A DNA stretch of 5,476 bases from JBDSEG01 sp039920165 (GTDB lineage Bacteria; Pseudomonadota; Gammaproteobacteria; Burkholderiales; Burkholderiaceae_C): positions 1 to 5,476 of the forward strand of contig JBDSEG010000048.1 of NCBI GenBank assembly GCA_039920165.1, written 5' to 3'. A program made the translations under genes and the position numbers. The notes under the pieces are model-generated. The model had not been told where the DNA came from, did not search any database, and worked only from the letters and a program-made list of their open reading frames with translations. Positions 1 through 4,649 of the stretch are shown piece after piece. Numbering within the stretch: the stretch's first letter is position 1; each line of letters opens with the position of its first letter.

Positions 1-268
1 TGCCCTGCTCGCTCGGGCACGCGCCGGAGGTCGGGCATGCACCGGTGAGGTTGGTGGTGACGCTGGAGTACGTGGTGGCGCCGAGCCTGATCTTCTCCTG
101 CGCCAGACTCGCCGCCTGCAGCAGCGCCCGCCCATCCGCCCGCCGCCCCTTGCGCACATAGTCCTGATAAGAAGGCAGCGCGATCGCGCCAAGCACGGCA
201 ATGATCGCGACGACGATCATCAGTTCGATCAGCGTAAAACCGCGGCTGCGGGTAGATCCTGGGTGCAT
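1..268 (-). CDS. pilE: Type IV pilin, PilE-like (3' end outside window)
   Basis: This is the N-terminal 89 residues of a type IV pilin subunit, which is processed at the inner membrane and assembled into a pilus used for adhesion, twitching or DNA uptake. The ATG at 268 has a good ribosome binding site (AGGAGA at 273-278 on the minus strand). A short basic leader (residues 1-10, ending SRG) is followed by the classic class III signal FTLIELMIVVAIIAVLGAIA. Prepilin peptidase should cut after Gly10, leaving N-methylated Phe at +1 and the conserved Glu at +5. The hydrophobic helix spans about residues 11-32, and SYQDYVRKGRRADGRALLQ continues the amphipathic spine. Two Cys (in GACPTSGACP) lie near the window edge. 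The spine and the QEKxRxxxTTY stretch fit the PilE/ComP-like pilin group. Whether it is a minor or a major pilin cannot be told from this part, so the symbol is by similarity. The gene is cut by the left edge, not visibly broken. Confidence 0.88.
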   Translation of the reverse strand, partial: MHPGSTRSRGFTLIELMIVVAIIAVLGAIALPSYQDYVRKGRRADGRALLQAASLAQEKIRLGATTYSSVTTNLTGACPTSGACPSEQG

Positions 269-454
269 GGTCTCTCCTGGTCCGGGCCGAGAATGGCATG
301 GCGATGATGGCGCGGGCAATCCGGCGCCGACGAACGATCGCTTCGACCGGACGAGCGGCGGGATGCCTCGGCGCTTCGTGACGGTTTGCGCGGGTTTTCG
401 CGAGCGGTTGATGCCAGAGGCTCAAACCATCTCCGCCAAAGCAGGGCTGCCTGT
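269..454. other. Intergenic region between toxin gene and pilin gene
   Basis: These 186 bases hold the pilin ribosome binding site and, presumably, the pilin promoter and the 3' end of the toxin-antitoxin transcript. I searched the minus strand for a sigma-54 type -24/-12 pair, as some pilin genes have, and for a sigma-70 pair, and found neither with good spacing. No hairpin followed by a T-run is present after the toxin stop codon, so the toxin transcript may run on into the pilin gene. Confidence 0.4.
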
Positions 455-748
455 CTACTTCCTGGTACCGCCGTAGCCCGGACGCTTCCTGTCGTGCTTG
501 ACAACCAGACCCAAGATCTCGTCCGCGCTCGCGCGGTAGATCACCGTATAAGGAAACAGGCTCATACAGAAGCCACGCCGGCCGGCTGGTCGAAGCGCTC
601 CGATGCTCGGGTGCTCGATGAGGAGTTGCGAGAGCCTCTTGAACTCGGTGATGAACCGTGCCGCCAACACGGCTGAGCCCTCGCGCTGGTAGAACGATGC
701 AGCTTCTTCGATGTCTGTCGCAGCTCCAGGATGAAGCGTGACCTTCAT
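455..748 (-). CDS. Type II toxin, RelE/ParE family
   Basis: A 97-residue toxin of the RelE/ParE superfamily. Members either cleave ribosome-bound mRNA (RelE-like) or poison gyrase (ParE-like), and which activity applies here cannot be decided from sequence. The family pattern is clear: the helical hairpin (residues 8-45) contains AATDIEEAASFYQ and LAARFITEFKRL, followed by HPSIG (46-50), then the beta-sheet core with R58, FPYTVIYR (65-72) and EILGLVVKHDRKRPGY (77-92). The FPY-IYR and VKHDRKRP segments are the usual C-terminal signature. Length is typical. Its ATG at 746-748 overlaps the antitoxin stop codon as ATGA, so translation is coupled and the toxin is made only after the antitoxin. No independent ribosome binding site is needed. 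The reading frame is intact with no missing core residues, so the toxin is probably functional. Confidence 0.9.
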   Translation of the reverse strand: MKVTLHPGAATDIEEAASFYQREGSAVLAARFITEFKRLSQLLIEHPSIGALRPAGRRGFCMSLFPYTVIYRASADEILGLVVKHDRKRPGYGGTRK

Positions 749-972
749 CCGGGGAAGCGCGATTCCAGTTTCGCAATAGCAACGTCAAGGGGCACAGGCT
801 CAACGGTACCGGTCTCGATCTCTCCTTCTCGTTGGTCGGCAAGGGCATCCCACCCTGCTTCCGCCTCAGTGTCGACGTCGAGGCTGGCGATCAGCCGATC
901 AAGGAGCCGTGCCCTGTCTTTTGGCAACAGGCGCAGGACTTCGGCCTGTAGCGTTTCGAGCGTGGTTGGCAT
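745..972 (-). CDS. Antitoxin, putative addiction module component family
   Basis: A 75-residue antitoxin that should bind and neutralise the downstream RelE/ParE toxin. I recognise the short addiction module component family (TIGR02574/PF09720-like) from LPKDRARLLDRLIASLD (residues 16-32), followed by the acidic linker with W40 and the ALADQREGEIETG stretch (42-54). That is the usual sequence of LP-x-R-x-x-L-x-x-x-L-x-x-SLD, then Trp, then R-x-x-E-x-x-x-G. The start was set at 972 because GGAG lies six bases upstream. An in-frame ATG at 1041 would add 23 residues that do not look like the family and would cover the likely promoter. The gene ends in a 4-base ATGA overlap with the toxin gene. 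Members of this family lack an obvious DNA-binding domain, so any autorepression probably needs the toxin-antitoxin complex. Confidence 0.86.
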   Translation of the reverse strand: MPTTLETLQAEVLRLLPKDRARLLDRLIASLDVDTEAEAGWDALADQREGEIETGTVEPVPLDVAIAKLESRFPG

Positions 973-990
973 CAGTGTCTCCGCAGTGCG

Positions 991-1038
991 CAGGGTCTTC
1001 GTAAAGCATAGCTTGCCACAGGGTCGCAAACTGACCCT
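991..1038 (-). promoter_or_regulatory. Candidate promoter and operator of the toxin-antitoxin operon
   Basis: On the minus strand a TATGCT -10-like hexamer lies at 1005-1010, about 32 bases before the antitoxin start. Just upstream, AGGGTC (1020-1025) and GACCCT (1033-1038) form a perfect 6-base inverted repeat with a 7-base spacer, overlapping where the -35 should be. A third AGGGTC copy at 992-997 lies on the other side of the -10. The -35 itself is poor (CAGTTT at 17-base spacing). Half-sites bracketing the promoter fit autorepression by the toxin-antitoxin complex, which is usual for type II systems. The repeats are seen directly; their function is inferred. Confidence 0.45.
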
Positions 1039-1207
1039 CATCGCCGCGAGAGGGCTTCACTCAGGACTTGAAACCACCACCAAACATCCGGTTTCGCCAC
1101 TTCCGCACGCCGAAGTGTTGCTCACCCCCAATACAGGGTGTCGCTGCACCCCGACGCGGCTGCGAAGCTTGTGGCATCGAACCGATTCACAGCCGATGGA
1201 GAAACCT

Positions 1208-1990
1208 ATGTCGCTGCTTGAAACCCTTTCGCAACGTTCACTGTTCAGCGAAGCGAGCCTGCTGCAGGACCGCGAAGGCTATGCGCCGATGCCGTGGGAG
1301 CTTTCGCCCGAGCACGCCTATGCCTACTGGACCCGGCGTGCCACTGCGCAGAGCGAACTCGGCCTGGCACGCGAGTTGGCCGGCCTTCCCAACGCGACCC
1401 TGGCCGAACTGGCGCAGGTATTCGAGACCACGCCGCGCCGGCGCCGCTTCGACAGTGCGCGCTTCTCCATCCCCGTCGGGGTCGTGATGCTCTTCGTCGG
1501 CGCGCTCGCGTGGCTGCTGTTCGCCGCGCTGCCGCTGTCGGGCACCCCGGCCGGCGGGGTGGTGCAGTCGATCGGCGTCGGCGCGCTGGCGGCGGGCCTG
1601 CTGGCGGTGGCGATCGGCGCGCTGGCGGCCTTCAACATGATGCCGCTCGACGTGGCCCACGGCAGGCTCGGCCTGGTGGTGGGCATGCTCAACGAGCAGC
1701 ATCCCTGGCTCTACAAGGCGGCGCACGTCGCGCAGAACCCGGCCGCCGAGGCGTACCGCCAACGCGTGCTGAACGAGCGCGGTGCGCTGCGCGGGGTCGA
1801 CTATCTGATGATGCGCGAGATCGTGCGCGGCCACGAAGCGCTCGAACTGACCCAGTTGTCGCGCAACGTCGTCGACGATTTGCAGCGCGTGGCGGCACAG
1901 CCCGAGCCGACCGCGCCGCGGCTGGTATCGGTGCCTGCGCAGGTGTCGTCAACACACGGCGAATCGGGGCCGTTCAGCGCGGCACGCTAA
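1208..1990 (+). CDS. Unidentified inner-membrane protein with two transmembrane helices
   Basis: A 260-residue protein that I do not recognise. Residues 1-80 are soluble and look mostly helical, ending in the basic stretch PRRRRFD. Two hydrophobic helices follow: about 87-110 (IPVGVVMLFVGALAWLLFAA) and about 118-142 (a Gly/Ala-rich segment). They are joined by a tight turn (SGTPAGG), so both termini are probably on the same side; the basic residues before helix 1 argue for the cytoplasm. The C-terminal domain (145-235) is again helical, with a polar Pro/Ser-rich tail (231-260). The ATG at 1208 was chosen because GGAG stands six bases upstream (1198-1201). An ATG at 1196 (MEKPMSLL) is possible, but the frame further upstream runs antisense through the antitoxin gene and is not coding. 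The gene is followed by a strong terminator and appears monocistronic. No catalytic motif is visible. Confidence 0.8.
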   Translation: MSLLETLSQRSLFSEASLLQDREGYAPMPWELSPEHAYAYWTRRATAQSELGLARELAGLPNATLAELAQVFETTPRRRRFDSARFSIPVGVVMLFVGALAWLLFAALPLSGTPAGGVVQSIGVGALAAGLLAVAIGALAAFNMMPLDVAHGRLGLVVGMLNEQHPWLYKAAHVAQNPAAEAYRQRVLNERGALRGVDYLMMREIVRGHEALELTQLSRNVVDDLQRVAAQPEPTAPRLVSVPAQVSSTHGESGPFSAAR

Positions 1991-1992
1991 GC

Positions 1993-2006
1993 TTGCCGGG
2001 CGGCAA
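1993..2006 (+). repeat. Small hairpin after the membrane protein gene
   Basis: TTGCC-GGGC-GGCAA forms a perfect 5-base stem with a 4-base loop, starting two bases after the stop codon of the membrane protein gene. There is no T-run, so it is not itself a terminator. It may help stabilise the mRNA 3' end ahead of the main terminator downstream. Confidence 0.35.
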
Positions 2007-2022
2007 CGCCCTCTTGTACCGG

Positions 2023-2047
2023 ACGGCGCCCGAGAGGCGCCGTTTTT
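2023..2047 (+). terminator. Intrinsic (rho-independent) terminator
   Basis: ACGGCGCC and GGCGCCGT form a perfect 8-base stem (2023-2030 with 2036-2043) around the 5-base loop CGAGA, followed directly by a T-run ending at 2047. The GC-rich stem and T-run are the standard form. It ends transcription of the membrane protein gene and leaves 41 bases before the dehydrogenase start codon. The stem is followed by T's only on the plus strand, so it acts in one direction. Confidence 0.88.
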
Positions 2048-2088
2048 GCGTGGGCGCGCACCGATTGACCCCAGCTTCGAAAGCCCGC

Positions 2089-3171
2089 ATGACCGCCACC
2101 ATCCACACCCTTGCCCTGGCGCCCCTGAGGGCCGCGATGACCGAACTCGTGAAGGGCTTCAGCAGCGATGCCGAAGAGATCGGGCTGGTGGTCGACAACC
2201 TGCTCGAGGCCAACCTGCGCGGCCACGATTCGCACGGCATCGGCATGCTGCCGCGCTATGCCGATGCGTATCTCGAAGGCGGGCTCACGCCGGGCGCGCG
2301 ACCGCTCATACGGCTCGACCACGGTGCGCTGATCGCGCTCGACGGCCAGGCCGGCTTCGGCCAGGTGGTCGGGCGCGACGCGATGCGCATCGCGATCGAG
2401 CGGACGCAGCAGCACGGCAGCTGCATCATGGCGCTGGCTAATTCACACCACCTCGGACGCATCGGGGCGTGGGCCGAGATGGCGGTGGAGCAGGGGCTGG
2501 TGTCGGTGCACTTCGTCAACGTCATCTCGCGACCGATCGTGGCGCCATGGGGCGGCGGCGACGGGCGCTTCGGCACCAATCCGTTCGCGGTCGGCATTCC
2601 GGTTCCGGGCGGCGATCCGGTCGTGCTCGACATGGCGACCAGCGTGGTCGCGCAAGGCAAGGTGCGGGTCGCCTTCAACAAGGGCGAGCCGCTTCCCCAC
2701 GGCCAGTTGCTCGATGACTGCGGCCGTCCGACGGTCGAGCCGAAATACGGCGTGGTCGAACCGCTCGGTGCGCTACGCACCTTCGGCGAACACAAGGGCT
2801 TCGGGCTCGCGCTGGTGTGCGAATTGCTGGGGGGCGCACTCGCCGGCGCGCTCGCTGTGCACGGCCCCGCCGATGCGAAGCGACGCGTGCTCAACGGCAT
2901 GCTGACGATCGTCTTCGACCCCTCGAAGCTCTCGCAAGGCGATATCTTCGTGACCGAGATGCGCGCCTTTCTCGAGTGGGTGAAGGCGTCGCCGGCTCAG
3001 CCGGGCTTCGATGGTGTACGCGTGGCCGGCGATCCTGAGCGCGAAAGCCGCGCCCGTCGGCTGACTCAAGGCCTGCCGATCGATTCGACGACCTGGGACG
3101 AGTTGCTGGCCGCGGCCGCCAAGCTGGGCCGCGACCCGGCTGCGGTGCAGCGACTCGCTTTCGTAGTCTGA
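2089..3171 (+). CDS. hcxB: Ldh_2-family 2-hydroxyacid dehydrogenase, HcxB/YbiC-like
   Basis: A 360-residue NAD(P)-dependent oxidoreductase of the malate/L-lactate/ureidoglycolate dehydrogenase family (Ldh_2), which interconverts 2-hydroxy acids and 2-oxo acids in the cytoplasm. This fold is unrelated to classical lactate or malate dehydrogenases. Visible motifs are GHDSHGIGMLPRY (45-57), NSHHLGRIG (118-126, with the family's conserved His), FGTNPF (161-166), DMATSVVAQGK (181-191) and EHKGFGLALVCELLGGAL (234-251). From memory, E. coli HcxB (YbiC, about 361 residues) is colinear, including GHDSHGIGM, EHKG, a xEWVKASP stretch (295-302) and the C-terminal R-x-x-R-x-x-QG-x-P-x-D pattern. HcxB is reported to reduce 2-oxo acids such as hydroxyphenylpyruvate; the substrate here is not shown. 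The ATG at 2089 matches the family start, but no clear ribosome binding site precedes it, and the open frame extending upstream crosses the terminator. All key residues are present. Confidence in the family is high and in the exact subfamily moderate to high. Confidence 0.93.
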   Translation: MTATIHTLALAPLRAAMTELVKGFSSDAEEIGLVVDNLLEANLRGHDSHGIGMLPRYADAYLEGGLTPGARPLIRLDHGALIALDGQAGFGQVVGRDAMRIAIERTQQHGSCIMALANSHHLGRIGAWAEMAVEQGLVSVHFVNVISRPIVAPWGGGDGRFGTNPFAVGIPVPGGDPVVLDMATSVVAQGKVRVAFNKGEPLPHGQLLDDCGRPTVEPKYGVVEPLGALRTFGEHKGFGLALVCELLGGALAGALAVHGPADAKRRVLNGMLTIVFDPSKLSQGDIFVTEMRAFLEWVKASPAQPGFDGVRVAGDPERESRARRLTQGLPIDSTTWDELLAAAAKLGRDPAAVQRLAFVV

Positions 3172-3179
3172 ACCGATGG

Positions 3180-3920
3180 TCAGTTCGTGGCAGTGAGAGT
3201 GAACCCGGGAAGCACGAGCTTGATGCGCGCCTTGGCACCGAGGTTGCCGGCGGCGTCTGTTTCGACACAGGTTTCGGACAGGCGATCGGTCGCTTCGCCG
3301 AAGAACCGGTTGCCCGAAGCAACGCACAGATAGACCACGCCGGCATCGCTTATCAACGACCAGGTGTGGTACGAGGTCCCGAGTTGCGTCGCATTGGCGA
3401 CGCAGTCGCTGAGCGTCGTCGCTGCATACAGCGGGCCGGTGGTGCCAACAGAGGCCGAGGCAAACGGAACTGCGGCGACGATGTCGGTCTTGGAACAACT
3501 CGGCGGACCGCCGTCGGTGCTGACGCGACTGCCGAGCATGCGGTACTCGGCATCGAGGTACTGCTCGTTCAGCACCGTTTGCGTCGTCGTACCGTCGTTG
3601 ACGATGTTCTGGAAGACCGACTTGGTAGCGCTTACGCCAGTGACGGGAAAGGCTTCGCTTCCGCCCACTTGCGTGGCAAGCGTAAGTACGTACGGCTTCG
3701 AATCCGACCCGACGCCGGTGACGGTCCAGGTGCGGGTGGACGAAAACAGGTTGATCCAGGCCTTTTGCGCGCTATAGGTCGACGCGGTCGGGGTCGGGGT
3801 CGGGGATGGGCCCGGTGCGGCCGACGGTGTGGCCTCGACGCCGCCGGATGAGCCACCTCCTCCACAAGCAGCCAACAATGCCGCACTCAACAGCCCTACG
3901 GCAAGAATGATGGGTTTCAC
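3180..3920 (-). CDS. Lipoprotein of unknown function with Gly-rich start and Pro/Thr linker
   Basis: A 246-residue predicted lipoprotein. It starts at GTG 3920, with AGGAG five bases upstream; the longer open frame to 4505 has no lipoprotein-like start and runs through intergenic DNA. Residues 1-18 form a lipoprotein signal peptide ending in the lipobox LAAC, with Cys19 as the lipidation site. GGGGSSGG follows, then a Pro/Thr/Ala linker (about 29-48). Gly at +2 rather than Asp suggests sorting to the outer membrane. The mature domain (about 49-246) is rich in Thr, Ser, Val and Gly, suggesting a beta-rich fold, and has four Cys (142, 173, 199, 218) that could form two disulfides in the periplasm. 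The Gly-run after the lipid Cys is common among Burkholderiales lipoproteins, but I do not recognise the domain. The gene converges on the dehydrogenase gene with stop codons 8 bases apart and has no terminator of its own. Confidence 0.85.
   Translation of the reverse strand: MKPIILAVGLLSAALLAACGGGGSSGGVEATPSAAPGPSPTPTPTASTYSAQKAWINLFSSTRTWTVTGVGSDSKPYVLTLATQVGGSEAFPVTGVSATKSVFQNIVNDGTTTQTVLNEQYLDAEYRMLGSRVSTDGGPPSCSKTDIVAAVPFASASVGTTGPLYAATTLSDCVANATQLGTSYHTWSLISDAGVVYLCVASGNRFFGEATDRLSETCVETDAAGNLGAKARIKLVLPGFTLTATN
3790..3810 (+). repeat. GGGGTC tandem repeat with G-quadruplex pattern
   Basis: Four G-runs (GGGG at 3790-3793, 3796-3799 and 3802-3805, then GGG at 3808-3810) are separated by 2-base spacers TC, TC and AT. 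This fits the usual G-quadruplex pattern with very short loops. It lies on the template strand of the lipoprotein gene, where it encodes the Pro-Thr repeats of the linker, so the mRNA is C-rich there. The pattern is seen directly; whether it folds in the cell is unknown. Confidence 0.6.
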
Positions 3921-4079
3921 GATGACTCCTGGGCAGAATTTCAGTTGGGTCAGCTTGGTTCGATGCTCCGATGCCGAACGTTTCTTCCACGTATCGACAG
4001 GTGACCCTACTGTTATCGCCAGCGCGTCCGAATGCTGTAGGACAGAATGCAAACAGCTCGTCGGCTCCACGCGCCTTCT

Positions 4080-4093
4080 GTTGCACATGCAAC
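4080..4093. repeat. Inverted repeat GTTGCA-CA-TGCAAC
   Basis: A perfect 6-base inverted repeat with a 2-base centre, in the divergent intergenic region and upstream of the candidate TACAAT -10 element. Its size and symmetry fit a dimeric regulator site, but no regulator gene is in the window and the function is inferred only from position. Confidence 0.35.
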
Positions 4094-4141
4094 CATCTGA
4101 TTGAGGGGGGTGCCTAGCTACAATCGCCGTCGGCAGCGAGC

Positions 4142-4155
4142 ACCGATGCATCGGT
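4142..4155. repeat. 14-base perfect palindrome ACCGATGCATCGGT
   Basis: A perfect 14-base palindrome lying 18 bases downstream of the candidate TACAAT element and about 90 bases before the exported-protein start. It could be an operator; as RNA, a palindrome without a loop would fold only poorly. Its centre is 62 bases, close to six helical turns, from the centre of the other inverted repeat. Confidence 0.35.
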
Positions 4156-4244
4156 AACAAACTGATTCGGCAAGGGGGTTCATCTCGGAACCAAGGGTGC
4201 TGCGCTTTGCCCGCTTCACTGTCGCACTCCATCGCAAGAGCCCC

Positions 4245-4649
4245 ATGCACGACGCCATGAAACGCACTTTGATCCATGCACTGGGCGCCCTCGCGAGCCT
4301 CGCCGTCGCCTGTGCATCGGCGAATGCGCAAGTGCAGCGCAATTTTCCGGCGACTGCGCTGCGCGGCGCGCTGACCATCCGCATTCCGCCCGAGATCGTC
4401 CTCAACGGCGCTCCCGCCCGCCTGGCACCGGGAGCGCGCATCCGCGGTCAGGACAACATGATGGTGATGTCCGGAGCCCTGGCCGGAGCCCCGCTGCTCG
4501 TCCACTACACGCTCGACACGTCGGGGCAGGTGCGAGATGTGTGGATCCTGCGCTCCGAAGAAGCGGCGAAGCGGCCATGGCCGACGACGCCCGAGCAGGC
4601 CAGCGAATGGATCTTCGACCCGGCGGCACAGACCTGGACCCGGCCGTGA
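4245..4649 (+). CDS. Small exported protein of unknown function, upstream of miaB
   Basis: A 134-residue secreted or periplasmic protein that I cannot name. From the ATG at 4245 it has a basic start (MHDAMKRT), a hydrophobic core (about 9-22) and a likely signal peptidase I site after ANA (residue 28). Cys23 lies in the core, but the preceding LAVA is a poor lipobox, so lipidation is unlikely. The mature part (about 29-134) contains NFPATALRGALTIRIPPEIVLNG, then APGARIRGQDNMMVMSGAL (61-79), VHYTLDTSGQVRDVWIL (86-102) and the C-terminal WIFDPAAQTW. The last strand-turn-strand piece loosely recalls TonB-like C-terminal domains, but that is weak. AAGAG at 4236-4240 supports the ATG at 4245; the ATG at 4257 (MKRTL) gives a more standard signal peptide and is a real alternative, while the GTG at 4197 is unlikely. 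The stop codon overlaps the miaB GTG by 4 bases, so the two are probably one operon. Confidence 0.76.
   Translation: MHDAMKRTLIHALGALASLAVACASANAQVQRNFPATALRGALTIRIPPEIVLNGAPARLAPGARIRGQDNMMVMSGALAGAPLLVHYTLDTSGQVRDVWILRSEEAAKRPWPTTPEQASEWIFDPAAQTWTRP

Larger units (their letters stand above)
3921..4244. other. Divergent intergenic region between lipoprotein and exported-protein genes
   Basis: About 324 bases without a convincing gene. The region must carry the promoter of the lipoprotein gene (minus strand) and that of the exported protein/miaB unit (plus strand). It is less GC-rich than the flanking genes in 3940-4170. Nearest to the lipoprotein gene is its AGGAG ribosome binding site (3926-3930). 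Two palindromes lie at 4080-4093 and 4142-4155. A TACAAT hexamer at 4119-4124 is a possible plus-strand -10, but no -35 stands at the right distance (TTGAGG at 4101-4106 is only 12 bases away). The open frames crossing the region have no homology-like features or ribosome binding sites. Confidence 0.5.

Noticed and set aside
269..454. A possible sigma-54 promoter for the pilin gene (TGGCAT followed by GCTCGC on the minus strand).
   Set aside because: The -12 half lacks the needed TTGC-type sequence, so the match is too weak to report.
731..1207. The membrane-protein frame is open from 731, suggesting a longer N-terminus.
   Set aside because: This part lies antisense to the antitoxin gene and its promoter, and it is not membrane-protein-like. 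GGAG before 1208 supports the shorter form.
1238..1834. A 198-residue minus-strand open frame opposite the membrane protein gene.
   Set aside because: Its composition (His, Arg, Gln and Ala rich) is typical of an antisense shadow in GC-rich DNA, with no ribosome binding site.
1294..2088. An N-terminal extension of the dehydrogenase frame to 1294.
   Set aside because: It is the out-of-frame, Arg/Ala-rich shadow of the membrane protein gene and crosses a strong terminator. The family start fits the ATG at 2089.
2773..3498. A 241-residue minus-strand open frame spanning the ends of the dehydrogenase and lipoprotein genes.
   Set aside because: It overlaps two well-supported genes in a shadow frame and has biased Arg/Cys/His composition and no domain.
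4101..4124. TTGAGG and TACAAT as a sigma-70 promoter for the exported-protein gene.
   Set aside because: The spacer is only 12 bases, well below the usual 16-18. TACAAT alone is kept as a possible -10 but not called a promoter.
3180..4505. The lipoprotein reading frame stays open upstream to 4505, suggesting a 441-residue protein.
   Set aside because: The extra 195 residues have no recognisable features, run antisense through the exported-protein gene, and would bury the lipoprotein signal peptide in the middle of the protein. GTG 3920 has a good ribosome binding site.
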